Positions 24,793-33,335 of a DNA stretch of 56,000 nucleotides are shown one piece after another (positions within the stretch are counted from its first letter, which is position 1; the number at the start of each line of letters is the position of its first letter). The stretch comes from Candidatus Omnitrophota bacterium. GTDB lineage: Bacteria; Omnitrophota; Gorgyraeia; Duberdicusellales; Duberdicusellaceae. A program made the translations under genes and the position numbers. The stretch covers positions 1-56,000 of the forward strand of contig JAFGCB010000058.1 in assembly GCA_016932855.1 (NCBI GenBank), read 5' to 3'. The notes beneath the pieces are model-generated. The model had not been told where the DNA came from. It did no database searches and saw only the letters and a list, made by a program, of their open reading frames with translations.

Positions 24793-26458
24793 TAATCAAG
24801 TTTTTATACTCGACAATCTTCTGAGCTATATTCCTAAATAAAGGGGCCGCCACCATTCCCCCGTAATAATAGGTTCTTGGTTCATCCACGACCACGGCGA
24901 TCACATACCGGGGATCTTCTACAGGAAAAAAACCCACAAATGTGGCATAAAAATCCCTGTGTGAATAACCTCCCGAAGGTTCTATCTTCTGGGACGTTCC
25001 GGTCTTGCCGGCAATATTTATCCCTTCTATCTTGGCCCGTCTGCCGGTCCCCTCTTCTACAACTTTCCAAAGAATCTGTTTGGCTTTATCTGCTACGGAT
25101 TCGGGCAAAACCCTTGATTCTATCCGGGGCTTGAAATCTTTTATCACCACGCCTTTGTTATCTACTATCTTATCAACAATATATGGTTTTATCAAATATC
25201 CTCCGTTGGCGACAATACTAAAGGCCCGGGCAAGCTGCAAAAGACTGACGCAGACTTCCTGACCGATTGGCATAATGAAACGGGATGTCTTCGACCAAGA
25301 AGCCAAAGGTTTTACGAAACCGCTGGTCTCAGTCGGTAAATCTATTCCGGTAAGCCTGCCGAAACCCATTATATTCATATATTTCGAAATAATCTTATCA
25401 CCCACGGCATTAGCTACCTTGGCTACGCCTATGTTGCTCGAGTTTTTAAATACATCCTGGAAACTAAGAGTTCCGAACTTCTTCCAATCATGTAATGTAC
25501 TTCCGGGTATTTTAAGTTCACCCTCTTCGCAAAAGAAGCTTTCACGCTCAAGGCCGGGCTTCTCAGCCAAAGCCGCAACCAGGGTCACTACCTTAAAAAC
25601 AGATCCCGGCTCGTAAAAATCAACAACCGCCTTATTCCGGAAATTCTGCCTGGGAAAATCCAGAAACTGGTTAGGATCAAACTTGGGCCAATTGCATAAG
25701 GCAAGGACCCTTCCGTCTTGGGGATTAAGGACAACTACGCTGCCGCCTTTTGCCTTTGTTTCTTCTACGGTCTGACCAAGAAAAAAGCTCGCCCAGTGCT
25801 GTATATGAGAATCGATATTAAGAACTAAGTTAAATCCGTCACGCGGATAGATAAGCTCTTTATACAAAGGCAGAACTCTGCCGTGGCTATCCCTCAACAA
25901 AATAGCCTTACCTTGCTTGGCCCTTAAAAATTCATCAAAATTCAGCTCCAGGCCTTCTAAGCCCTTATTATCGATATCGACGATTCCCAAAACCTGGCAG
26001 GCCAATTCCTCCTGGGGGTAAAACCTCTTTGGCTCCTTTATAAAGCCTACGCAATCAAGACCCATATCTTCTATTGACTGCCTTTCGGATTTATTCAACT
26101 GTCTCTTTATCCAAACAAAAGATTTATCTCTGTTGAGCCTATCCAATATCCGGTCCCTCGGTACACCGGTTATTTGAGAAAGCCTAGTAGACATATTATC
26201 TTTATCGCTGATTTTTTTCGGTAAGGCGTACAAAGAATATGAAGGCATGGTGCTGGCTAAGGTAACTCCCTGTGAATCAAAAACGTCGCCCCTGCGGCCC
26301 GGCAACTCCACTACATAGGTATGCTGGGAGGCTGCAATTTTCGTGAACCTAGAGCCGGCAATAATCTGCAGACAAACTAATTTTACGATTATAGCGCAAG
26401 CTAAAATAAATATACCGACACATACAAGAGTTAATTTTAAATTCCTCTGTCTGTTCAC
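24773..26458 (-). CDS. ftsI: Septal peptidoglycan transpeptidase FtsI (PBP3, class B)
   Basis: FtsI cross-links new septal peptidoglycan with FtsW. The 561-residue protein has one N-terminal membrane segment (about 8-31), the class B dimerisation part (LPGRRGDVFDSQGVTLAST), and the transpeptidase motifs SXXK in EPGSVFKVVTLV (about 285), SXN in SSNIGVAKVA and KTGTSQ. It ends shortly after the catalytic domain, without PASTA repeats. The last five residues are repeat-encoded. Confidence 0.94.
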   Translation of the reverse strand: MNRQRNLKLTLVCVGIFILACAIIVKLVCLQIIAGSRFTKIAASQHTYVVELPGRRGDVFDSQGVTLASTMPSYSLYALPKKISDKDNMSTRLSQITGVPRDRILDRLNRDKSFVWIKRQLNKSERQSIEDMGLDCVGFIKEPKRFYPQEELACQVLGIVDIDNKGLEGLELNFDEFLRAKQGKAILLRDSHGRVLPLYKELIYPRDGFNLVLNIDSHIQHWASFFLGQTVEETKAKGGSVVVLNPQDGRVLALCNWPKFDPNQFLDFPRQNFRNKAVVDFYEPGSVFKVVTLVAALAEKPGLERESFFCEEGELKIPGSTLHDWKKFGTLSFQDVFKNSSNIGVAKVANAVGDKIISKYMNIMGFGRLTGIDLPTETSGFVKPLASWSKTSRFIMPIGQEVCVSLLQLARAFSIVANGGYLIKPYIVDKIVDNKGVVIKDFKPRIESRVLPESVADKAKQILWKVVEEGTGRRAKIEGINIAGKTGTSQKIEPSGGYSHRDFYATFVGFFPVEDPRYVIAVVVDEPRTYYYGGMVAAPLFRNIAQKIVEYKNLIKVESRE

Positions 26459-26594
26459 TTAGATTAGAATTTGTGGACTTATTAAGTAGAAACTAAGTAG
26501 GGAAAGATTAAGATTAGGCCTTTATCTGGCTTGTAATCTTAAGGTAAACATGCTTAAAGCTTCTGGAATTACCGATTTGTAATGTGTTAGGCTG

Positions 26595-26939
26595 TTAAGG
26601 ACGGGCTTCAACTCGTGAAGCAAAACCTAAAATCTTAGCTAAGAGGCTTTCGCTGCGGGCCCGACTTGCCTTATCCAACTCTTTCTGGACGACAACCTTG
26701 ACATACTCCCTGGGATAATTAAGATCTACATCCTCATCAGCCAGTCTTGCATTGAGAGTCGCAAGGTTTGCCTCTTTGTAAAAATTATATACGAAGTTGT
26801 ATTTTTCTTCAACTAAATTATTAAGCGCCGCTCTCTTGTCATGAACTTGATAAGCTAAGATCACTATCTTTACTTTCTGATAAAGGTGGGCAAAAGTAAA
26901 AAAGAAAAGAATAAAAAAGAAAATTAAAAATTTTTTCAT
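26595..26939 (-). CDS. ftsL: FtsL-like division protein
   Basis: This 114-residue protein has no strong sequence motif, as is normal for FtsL. It has one phenylalanine-rich membrane segment (about 4-20) followed by a charged, probably coiled-coil region (KRAALNNLVEEKYNFVYNFY and onwards). Its place between rsmH and ftsI is the classical FtsL position. The assignment is by position and topology, not by motif. Confidence 0.65.
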   Translation of the reverse strand: MKKFLIFFFILFFFTFAHLYQKVKIVILAYQVHDKRAALNNLVEEKYNFVYNFYKEANLATLNARLADEDVDLNYPREYVKVVVQKELDKASRARSESLLAKILGFASRVEARP

Positions 26940-26971
26940 GTTTTTTGTCTTCGCAAAGCTACTCTGAGCAT

Positions 26972-27907
26972 CTAAATCTTCTCGGCAACCCTGAGTCGAG
27001 ATGAACGCGCCTTGGAATTAAGTTTTATTTCCCAAGAAGACGGCCTTACCGGCTTGGAAGTAAGAACTTTGAAACGGCCGTTTGCCTTAAGCCTCTTAAA
27101 AGCTTCCTTTACTATTTTATCTTCCAAAGAATGAAAACTTATCACGCAAATCCGGCCTCCCGGAGACAAGAATTTTGCAATTTTCTCTAAGCCTATTCCT
27201 AAAGACTCGAATTCCTGGTTTACCACTATCCGTAAAGCCTGAAAAATACGGGTAGCAGGGTGAATTCTCGACTCGCTACGGCCTTCCAAAGCCTTGGCGA
27301 CAATTTCGGCAAGCTTTAAAGTTGTGGCGATCGGATAGTGCTTACGCTCCTCTACTATACAATGGGCAATCTTTCTATGCCAGCGCTCTTGACCATATCT
27401 TTTAAAGATATAGTCAAGCTCCTTTTCGCTTAAATTATTAATTAAATCATAGGCGGAAATAAATATACTTCTGTCCATACGCATATCCAAAGGGCCCTCT
27501 CTTAAAAAACTAAATCCCCGCCCGAAAGCTGATAATTGATAGAAGGAACTGCCCAAATCGAATAATGCTGCATCTACACTCTCTAACCCTAAGGAATCCA
27601 GGACCTTATCAACGTTGCGGAAATCGCTATGGAAAAAATGGGTTTTATCTTCAAATTCCTTAAGCCTCTCTCGAGCCAAAGTTAAAGACTCTTCATCCTT
27701 GTCAATGCCTATAAGTCTGCCCTGGGGCGAGATATGTTTAAGCAATTCCTGGGCATGAGCCCCCAGCCCTAAAGTACAATCAACTATGCATTTTCTTTCA
27801 CTTGGTTTTAAATATTCTACTATTTCTTTGCACATAACCGGAATGTGTCCTTTGTTAGTCAAAGATATTTTCTGCCATCTCTTCGAAATTTTTCTGATTC
27901 TGCTCAT
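26972..27907 (-). CDS. rsmH: 16S rRNA m4C1402 methyltransferase (RsmH/MraW)
   Basis: RsmH methylates N4 of C1402 in 16S rRNA. Blocks are HIPVMCKEIVEYL, IVDCTLGLGAHAQELL (SAM-binding), LIGIDKDEESLTLA, ALFDLGSSFYQLSAFGRGFSF, GPLDMRMD, and ICVISFHSLEDKIVKEAFK. The ATG at 27907 overlaps mraZ by 53 bases; the family usually begins only a few residues before HIPV, so a TTG near the mraZ stop is a possible alternative start. The cluster order mraZ-rsmH-ftsL-ftsI is canonical. Confidence 0.94.
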   Translation of the reverse strand: MSRIRKISKRWQKISLTNKGHIPVMCKEIVEYLKPSERKCIVDCTLGLGAHAQELLKHISPQGRLIGIDKDEESLTLARERLKEFEDKTHFFHSDFRNVDKVLDSLGLESVDAALFDLGSSFYQLSAFGRGFSFLREGPLDMRMDRSIFISAYDLINNLSEKELDYIFKRYGQERWHRKIAHCIVEERKHYPIATTLKLAEIVAKALEGRSESRIHPATRIFQALRIVVNQEFESLGIGLEKIAKFLSPGGRICVISFHSLEDKIVKEAFKRLKANGRFKVLTSKPVRPSSWEIKLNSKARSSRLRVAEKI

Positions 27908-28289
27908 AGAATTTATGCCAGCGGTCTTTATCCCAAATCTCTATCCGGTCGGAAATACCGACGATCACTATATCTTTGGCTATTCCGGCGAATTCTCTGA
28001 GATAATCAGGGATAAGGACTCTGCCCTGCGAATCAGGGCTTATTTCATAAGCCCCGCTAAAATATAACCTGTTAAAAAAGCGGGCTTGTTTTTTGGTAAA
28101 GGAAAGGGATTTAAATCTTTCTTCGAGCTTTTTCCAATCTTCTTCAGCAAACATAAACAGGCATCCATCAAGACCTCGGGCGAAATAAAATTTTCTTATT
28201 TTTTCTTTTTTGATCTCTTGACGAAACTTTGAAGGCAAGACAAATCTATTCTTATCATCTAAACTATGCAGGTATTCACCGTACCACAT
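27855..28289 (-). CDS. mraZ: Transcriptional regulator MraZ
   Basis: MraZ is a ring-forming DNA-binding protein with two AbrB-like halves that represses its own dcw promoter. The 144 residues contain both DXXXR loops: DDKNRFVLPSKFR near residue 11 and DSQGRVLIPDYLR near residue 84. It is the first gene of the dcw run. Three GTGGA direct repeats at a 10-base period lie directly upstream of its ATG, with a consensus-like promoter just above them. Confidence 0.95.
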   Translation of the reverse strand: MWYGEYLHSLDDKNRFVLPSKFRQEIKKEKIRKFYFARGLDGCLFMFAEEDWKKLEERFKSLSFTKKQARFFNRLYFSGAYEISPDSQGRVLIPDYLREFAGIAKDIVIVGISDRIEIWDKDRWHKFYEQNQKNFEEMAENIFD

Positions 28290-28314
28290 TCCACTTTACT
28301 CCACTATGTTCCAC
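28290..28314 (-). promoter_or_regulatory. MraZ operator: three GTGGA direct repeats
   Basis: On the minus strand GTGGA occurs at 28310-28314, 28300-28304 and 28290-28294, an exact 10-base period. Known MraZ boxes are GTGG-type direct repeats with the same period. The repeats lie between the predicted transcription start and the mraZ ATG. The middle box contains GGAG, nine bases before the ATG, so repressor binding would also hide the probable ribosome-binding site at the DNA level. Confidence 0.8.
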
Positions 28315-28321
28315 AAAAACA

Positions 28322-28350
28322 ATAATAAATCGCCTCTAAGTTTATGTCAA
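28322..28350 (-). promoter_or_regulatory. Sigma70-type promoter of the dcw cluster
   Basis: On the minus strand TTGACA (28350-28345) and TATTAT (28327-28322) are 17 bases apart, a near-perfect match. Transcription should start near 28315, at the edge of the first MraZ box. The 286-base gap between ribF and mraZ holds nothing else I can name. Confidence 0.75.
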
Positions 28351-28575
28351 GACAAAATTTCGACTAAACTCTTCAAAATCAATAAGTTGTGGATTATATT
28401 TTTTACAAACACAAGATATTGTGAGTTTAACTGAATATAAAAACTTATACAAAGCTATAAAAATATTCTTAAATTCACCGATTTGCGACAAGTAATCTGT
28501 AAAATATATTCGGCAGGGTGTTTTTTGTGACTTAAAAAATATTATCGGCGTGACAACTAGACTGGATAATTTTAT

Positions 28576-29520
28576 TTACCCAAGAATCCGAAAGCGACAA
28601 GAAGAGAAGAACTTTTCTGCAATAGTTTTATCTTTATCTATCTGGTCCTTAAGATCTTTAAGAGTCGAGAACCTTCTCTCGGGCCGGATTTTCTTTATGA
28701 AGAAGACTTGAACAAAATCTTTATAAATGCTTTTATGAAAATTAAGTATATGTGATTCTAAGCCGATTTTTTTCTTTCCGAAAGTAGGCGAAATGCCAAG
28801 ATTGCTTATGCTCTCATATATCTTTTTCTTATGTTTTGTTTTGGTTATATATACGCCCCGGCCCGGCAAGACTTTATTATCCACATCCAGATTTACCGTG
28901 GGAGCATTCAAGTATTTTTTTCCGATGCTTCCGCCTTTCTTTACCTTACTGCCGACAGAATAATCCCTTCCTAAAAACAATTTAGCTTCTTTAAAATTCT
29001 GCTCTTTTATCAATCTACGGATTAAGGAACTGCTTATTATTCTCTTTTTTATTTTCTTCTTTTTAATCTCTTCTACTGCTATTCCTCTCTTGCGACAAAT
29101 TCGCTTTAAATCGGATATGGTATTGCCGGCCCTATAGCCAAACTTAAAATCCTCTGCCACAATAATATTCTTAACATTGAAATATCGAAGCACATGCTGT
29201 AAAAATCTAGCCCCATCCATTTTGGCCACCTTTTTGTTGAATTTAACGATCCAGAAATAATCTAGACCCAGTCTCTTCAAAAGGCGTATCTTTTCCTCCT
29301 GGGTAATAATGTAGCCGGCAAATTCCTTATTATAAAAATGAAGCGGATGGGGGGAAAGACTTACAAGCAGACTTTTAAGCCCTCTCTTTCCTGCCCGGGT
29401 TACTACTTTTTTTAGGATGTGCAGATGGCCGCGGTGCAAGCCATCAAAAACTCCAAAAGTTGCTGTGCAGGCTGGTTTACTCTTAAATCTCAGGGATTTT
29501 CCGGATAAGAGAGTCCTCAT
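28576..29520 (-). CDS. ribF: Bifunctional riboflavin kinase / FAD synthetase
   Basis: RibF phosphorylates riboflavin to FMN and adenylates FMN to FAD. The N-terminal synthetase half shows TFGVFDGLHRGHLHILKK and VAEDFKFGYRAGNTISDLKR. The kinase half shows GSIGKKYLNAPTVNLDVDNKV, then PGRGVYITK and GISPTFGKKKIGLESHIL. At 314 residues it has the usual length. It overlaps truB by 38 bases. It completes the riboflavin route whose other enzymes lie at 39-47 kb. Confidence 0.93.
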   Translation of the reverse strand: MRTLLSGKSLRFKSKPACTATFGVFDGLHRGHLHILKKVVTRAGKRGLKSLLVSLSPHPLHFYNKEFAGYIITQEEKIRLLKRLGLDYFWIVKFNKKVAKMDGARFLQHVLRYFNVKNIIVAEDFKFGYRAGNTISDLKRICRKRGIAVEEIKKKKIKKRIISSSLIRRLIKEQNFKEAKLFLGRDYSVGSKVKKGGSIGKKYLNAPTVNLDVDNKVLPGRGVYITKTKHKKKIYESISNLGISPTFGKKKIGLESHILNFHKSIYKDFVQVFFIKKIRPERRFSTLKDLKDQIDKDKTIAEKFFSSCRFRILG

Positions 29521-30163
29521 CTATCTTATAGGGGTCAAGGCTGTCCTTTAATAAAAACGGCCCAATCTTAGTTCTTCGAATCCTGGTGACATAAGCTCCG
29601 CAACCCAAAACTTCTCCTATGTCTTGAGCGATCTTTCTTACGTATGTGCCCTTCGAGCAGTAAATATAAAAGTCTATCTCGGGTAAGTTCATGTCCTTTA
29701 TTTCCAAAGAATGAATTTTAATTCTCCGGGGCGCAAGCTCAACTATTTGCCCCTTCCTTGCTAAATCATAAAGTCTTTTGCCTTTATAACGCAGGGCGCA
29801 CACTTGGGGCGGAGTCTGCAATATTTCTCCCTCAAAATCCTTAAAAGCCTCTTTAATCCTGTCCAGGGAAATATGCTCGTAGGCACATTCGCCCAGGACA
29901 TCACCCTGGCTATCGCCGGTGGTAGTGGAAACTCCTAGCTTAAGCGTTGCCTCATAGCCTTTATCAAAACTTGAAAACTTAGAGAAAAGCTTGGTAGCCT
30001 TACCCACAAGAATAATTAAAAGACCTGTAGCCAAAGGATCGAGCGTGCCGCCGTGGCCAACTTTCTTAATCTTTAGTCTTTTACGTACAATATCAACAAC
30101 ATCATGAGATGTAATTCCGGAAGGCTTATCGACAAGAATTATTCCTTTAAGCTCCTTCTGCAT
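29483..30163 (-). CDS. truB: tRNA pseudouridine-55 synthase
   Basis: TruB makes pseudouridine 55 in the T loop of tRNAs. The 226-residue protein has GIILVDKPSGITSHDVVD, KVGHGGTLDPLATGLLIILVG with the catalytic aspartate, and GYEATLKLGVSTTTGDSQGDV. It is shorter than the E. coli enzyme (314) and stops near the end of the catalytic domain without a full PUA part, as in several other phyla. It pairs with ribF as in many genomes. Confidence 0.94.
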   Translation of the reverse strand: MQKELKGIILVDKPSGITSHDVVDIVRKRLKIKKVGHGGTLDPLATGLLIILVGKATKLFSKFSSFDKGYEATLKLGVSTTTGDSQGDVLGECAYEHISLDRIKEAFKDFEGEILQTPPQVCALRYKGKRLYDLARKGQIVELAPRRIKIHSLEIKDMNLPEIDFYIYCSKGTYVRKIAQDIGEVLGCGAYVTRIRRTKIGPFLLKDSLDPYKIDEDSLIRKIPEI

Positions 30164-30254
30164 ATATTTTTTACCGCTTGGGATTGCGCTAAAGGGTTCA
30201 CGAAAGAATGCGCGATTACCGATGCCCGAAGCAGTGCATGGGCAGACTGTTTAT

Positions 30255-31202
30255 TTAGGTATGTTTCTTGATAAAAGAAATAACTTTTCGTTCTACCACC
30301 GCAATCGAAGAATTTCGGATAGAAGTCCCCGAAGCGCTCCTATGACCGCCTCCGCCGAAAAACTTAGCTATTTTGTTTACATCGACTTTGCCCCTTGAGC
30401 GAAAATTTACTCTTACTGTATTATTGCCTACCTTCTTAAACAAAACAAAAACTTCGGCGTCTCTTATAAATCTTAGGTTATGAAATATCACCTCAGTTAA
30501 ATCGCCGTATACCGATTCATGCCAGCGATTAGTCTTAACCCAGCACATTCTGCCCTTTCTGTCATGACTAAGAGTAGAAATAACTTTTCCCAAAAAGGCG
30601 ATATCTTGAATGCGGAAAGAACTGTAAACATTATGATACACCTTGGTAGGCGAAACGCCGTAATCCATAAGTTCGGAAACTACTCTATGAACATACGAAT
30701 CAGTGTAGCTGTATGTAAAATAGCCGGTATCGGTGAAAATCCCGGTATAAAGACAAAGAGCCGCTTGTTTAGCTATCTTGGTAAAAAACTTTTTATAAAT
30801 CTTGTAGACAATCTCAGATGCGCTTGATGCCTGGGGTTCAACCAGATTAAGATCGGCAAAACGAGTATTGCTCGTATGGTGATCTATATTTATAAGAGTC
30901 TCGGGCTTTAGGAAAGCGTTGCGGGATCTGCCCAAACGGCTTATATCCGAACAATCAAGTATAATTCCCACGTCAAATTCCTCATGAGGGGGCATGCGGT
31001 GTATCAGATGCGAAAAAGGCAAAAAGGTATAATTAAAAGGAACTTTTTGGCCGTGATACATATAGACCCTCTTTCGCAAGCGCCGTAATAAACAAAACAT
31101 AGCAAGCATTGACCCTAAAGCGTCGCCTTCCACATCCTGGTGAGTACTTAAAAGAAAACTTTTATTGTTCTTTATGGTTTTTACTATCTTTTGTAGACTC
31201 AT
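30255..31202 (-). CDS. nrnA: DHH/DHHA1 phosphoesterase, NrnA-like
   Basis: NrnA-type enzymes degrade very short RNAs (nanoRNAs) and can remove phosphate from pAp; some hydrolyse cyclic dinucleotide products. The 315-residue protein shows LSTHQDVEGDALGSMLAMFC, ILDCSDISRLGR, the DHH motif INIDHHTSN and the C-terminal FFGGGGHRSASG. The first motif reads VEGD where PDGD is usual, so one metal-binding aspartate appears as glutamate. The gene lies between rbfA and truB, its common place, and overlaps rbfA by 41 bases. Confidence 0.88.
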   Translation of the reverse strand: MSLQKIVKTIKNNKSFLLSTHQDVEGDALGSMLAMFCLLRRLRKRVYMYHGQKVPFNYTFLPFSHLIHRMPPHEEFDVGIILDCSDISRLGRSRNAFLKPETLINIDHHTSNTRFADLNLVEPQASSASEIVYKIYKKFFTKIAKQAALCLYTGIFTDTGYFTYSYTDSYVHRVVSELMDYGVSPTKVYHNVYSSFRIQDIAFLGKVISTLSHDRKGRMCWVKTNRWHESVYGDLTEVIFHNLRFIRDAEVFVLFKKVGNNTVRVNFRSRGKVDVNKIAKFFGGGGHRSASGTSIRNSSIAVVERKVISFIKKHT

Positions 31203-31530
31203 CTTTAAGCCTTTCTATTTTTTCATAAATATCTACGCTGTATTTAATCGAATCATCCGGCACGAATTCAATATCCGGCAAAAATCTAATTTTAAGCCTG
31301 CTGCCTAATAATCTCCTTATAAAACCCCTCATCTTCTGTAGGGTTAAAAAAGCGGAATCTGTGTTTTCTTCCGGAAATACGCTGAAGAAAACCTTACAAA
31401 ATCTTAAATCCGGCGTAGTCTCCACCCGAACAAGGCTTACCATCCCTAAATTAGGGTTATCGATCTCCTCCCGGATAATCTGGGAAATTATCCGTTGTAT
31501 CTGGTGATTTACTTTACCAATCCTGCCCAT
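31162..31530 (-). CDS. rbfA: Ribosome-binding factor A
   Basis: RbfA helps mature the 5' end of 16S rRNA in the 30S subunit. The 122-residue KH-like protein shows VNHQIQRIISQIIREEIDNP, MVSLVRVETTPDLRFCKVFFSVF and IRFLPDIEFVPDDSIKYSVDIYE split near the end. It is downstream of the DUF503 gene, a common arrangement, but infB, which usually stands upstream, is absent here. Confidence 0.92.
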   Translation of the reverse strand: MGRIGKVNHQIQRIISQIIREEIDNPNLGMVSLVRVETTPDLRFCKVFFSVFPEENTDSAFLTLQKMRGFIRRLLGSRLKIRFLPDIEFVPDDSIKYSVDIYEKIERLKDESTKDSKNHKEQ

Positions 31531-31547
31531 TGCCTATTTATTAATTT

Positions 31548-31609
31548 TATATTGCTTGGTGCCATGTGCTAGGTATTAATACTTGCTTAACCTGGCACCA
31601 AGCAATATA
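31548..31609. repeat. Perfect 17-base inverted repeat between the DUF503 gene and rbfA
   Basis: Arms 31548-31564 (TATATTGCTTGGTGCCA) and 31593-31609 are exact reverse complements with a 28-base loop. The words GCTTGGTGCC and GTGCTAGGT belong to the repeat family of 10555-10580 and 17651-17685. The strong stem could affect transcript stability or act as an attenuator between the two genes; there is no U-run for a classical terminator. Confidence 0.8.
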
Positions 31610-31625
31610 CAATCAAAATTATAAA

Positions 31626-31904
31626 TTATAGGAATTCCCTCTCGGCGCTGATGACCTCTGTATCCCTGAAATTATACAGCATGTTCTCTATAGAAGAAAA
31701 AGTCTTCTCAAGATGAGATTTCTTTACATTGATGCCTACCGCGAAAAGTATAGCTCTCTGCCATTTATCAATGGCTTCTTCTGCTACGGCCACATTAAAA
31801 TTATTTCTTATCTTTTCCTTAATGCGGCTTATGGCCTGCCTTTTACATTTCAAAGAATTACTGTAAGGTATAAATAATTCTATTCGTAAAGTCCCTAGGA
31901 ACAT
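31626..31904 (-). CDS. DUF503 (YlxP-like) family protein
   Basis: The 92-residue protein matches DUF503 by its start (FLGTLRIELFIPYSNSLKCKRQAISRIKEKIRNNFNVAVAE, in two pieces around residues 3-43), WQRAILFAVGINVKKSHLEK, and IEN at the end part. The family is found beside infB and rbfA and is thought to be related to ribosome assembly, but its function is not settled. Here it stands directly upstream of rbfA. Confidence 0.85.
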   Translation of the reverse strand: MFLGTLRIELFIPYSNSLKCKRQAISRIKEKIRNNFNVAVAEEAIDKWQRAILFAVGINVKKSHLEKTFSSIENMLYNFRDTEVISAEREFL

Positions 31905-31960
31905 TTAACGCTTAGCGGTTAGGGCCCGCCTGCCGGCAGGCAGGGTTAGCGGTTAACGTC
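31905..31960. repeat. TAACCGCT words flanking a GC-rich palindrome
   Basis: A perfect 14-base palindrome GCCTGCCGGCAGGC (31928-31941) is enclosed by CGCTTAGCGGTTAGGG on the left and GGGTTAGCGGTTAACG on the right. A second GCCTGCCGGC-type palindrome occurs at 34952-34974. Confidence 0.75.
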
Positions 31961-32004
31961 TTGGGAATAATATCGACCAAAGACGACAAGCCGCAACCAA
32001 AGAC

Positions 32005-33270
32005 TTAGTTACTTCTTAGGTGCCTTTTGGCTTCTCTGAACTCATCACTTTTGCTGGTAATTTTTCCGTCTATTTTTTTATAGAGTATTTTCTTAAGAAC
32101 TTTGGCGTACATTGCTTGAGGCAAAAGCCCTAAATGAGCCAACATGCCGCCTTTTATTTTCAGGCGCACCTTGCTATGCTTACAGAAAAAATCTTCTATG
32201 TTCTTCCTGGCTAATTTACAAGAGCTTAAGGCATAGAAGAAAATTATAGTCTCAAAACTAAAAGGGTCAAGTAATTTATGGATTTTTGAAGGTGAAGCCT
32301 TTGCCGATAATTTATCCAAAACCCTTATTCTTTTCGAGCTAAGCAACCTTATTCTTTCTCCTCTGCGAAAACCAAACTTAGCCAGAACCTGCCGTAATTT
32401 AGGCAAAGGCGTATTCTTAAATAAACCCATAAGATAAATAATCCATTTTTCCAGCTTTCTCTGAGAAGGAAATTTCCTTGAAAACCAAAGAACCGCACTT
32501 CTTAGCCTCTGAAAGAATAAAAAATCTGACTTTTCCAGCTCGGAGACCGCCAGGAAATCAAAGCCTATGCTCTTATTCAAAGTCCTTATGCACTTAAGAG
32601 GTTCTTTTTCGCTCAAAATAAGAACTAACTCGTCTCTTAAACGGTGTTCATTAACAAAACTTAAGGCTTTCTTCTTTACAGCCTGCTTAAGAAATCGCGA
32701 AGTCTTTGGGCTGAATTTAAAGTTAAACCTCTCTTTAAACCGTATCGCCCGAAATAATCGCGTAGGGTCTTCCAAGAAGCTGTCTTCATGAAGTATTCTT
32801 ATAACGCCCTTGTTTAAATCAGAAAATCCTCCGAAATAATCAATAAGTTTAGCAAAGCTGCCTTTATTCAAACTTAAAGCCATGGCGTTAATGGAAAAAT
32901 CCCGCCTGCCTAAATCATCCCTAAGATTAGACAGCTCGATGCGGGGAAGACTGCCGCTGTAAGGATAAAATTCGCGGCGGGCAGACGCCAAATCGATTTT
33001 ATAAGGAAGGCTTAAGACTGTGGCAGTCTTGAAATTGTAATGCCGCCTGAAATCCACGCCTAAATAGGAAGAAAGAATCTTGGCAAATTCTATGGCATCA
33101 GCTTCAACCACGATATCTAAATCAAAATTAGCCTTTTTTAGAATCAAATCACGCACTATACCGCCTACAAGATAAGCCTTTACTTTATTCTTGCCTGCGC
33201 ACAGCGATACCGCCCTTATAAGCTTCTGCATACCAAGGGGAAGTTTGAATAATCTATGCTTTAAGTTCAT
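32005..33270 (-). CDS. cca: CCA-adding / poly(A) polymerase family nucleotidyltransferase
   Basis: The enzyme adds CCA, or part of it, to tRNA 3' ends. The 421-residue class II nucleotidyltransferase has AYLVGGIVRDLILKK, the metal-binding NFDLDIVVEAD, ELSNLRDDLGRRDFSINAMA, and GVIRILHEDSFLEDPTRLFRAIRF. The C-terminal part is helical and divergent. All three tRNA genes in this window lack an encoded CCA, so such activity is required. Sequence alone does not separate CCA-adding from poly(A) or A-adding types. Confidence 0.88.
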   Translation of the reverse strand: MNLKHRLFKLPLGMQKLIRAVSLCAGKNKVKAYLVGGIVRDLILKKANFDLDIVVEADAIEFAKILSSYLGVDFRRHYNFKTATVLSLPYKIDLASARREFYPYSGSLPRIELSNLRDDLGRRDFSINAMALSLNKGSFAKLIDYFGGFSDLNKGVIRILHEDSFLEDPTRLFRAIRFKERFNFKFSPKTSRFLKQAVKKKALSFVNEHRLRDELVLILSEKEPLKCIRTLNKSIGFDFLAVSELEKSDFLFFQRLRSAVLWFSRKFPSQRKLEKWIIYLMGLFKNTPLPKLRQVLAKFGFRRGERIRLLSSKRIRVLDKLSAKASPSKIHKLLDPFSFETIIFFYALSSCKLARKNIEDFFCKHSKVRLKIKGGMLAHLGLLPQAMYAKVLKKILYKKIDGKITSKSDEFREAKRHLRSN

Positions 33271-33291
33271 CTCTCTATCGCAGATTATACT

Positions 33292-33335
33292 TATCTGTGA
33301 TCATCTGTCCAACATCTGTGATCATCTGTGTCTTA
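33292..33335. repeat. CATCTGTGATC word repeat at the 3' end of the xerC/D gene
   Basis: Four ATCTGTG(A)TC words stand between the recombinase and cca genes (TTATCTGTGATCATCTGTCC, then AACATCTGTGATCATCTGTG). The same words occur at 38631-38652 and 40100-40165. Confidence 0.8.
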
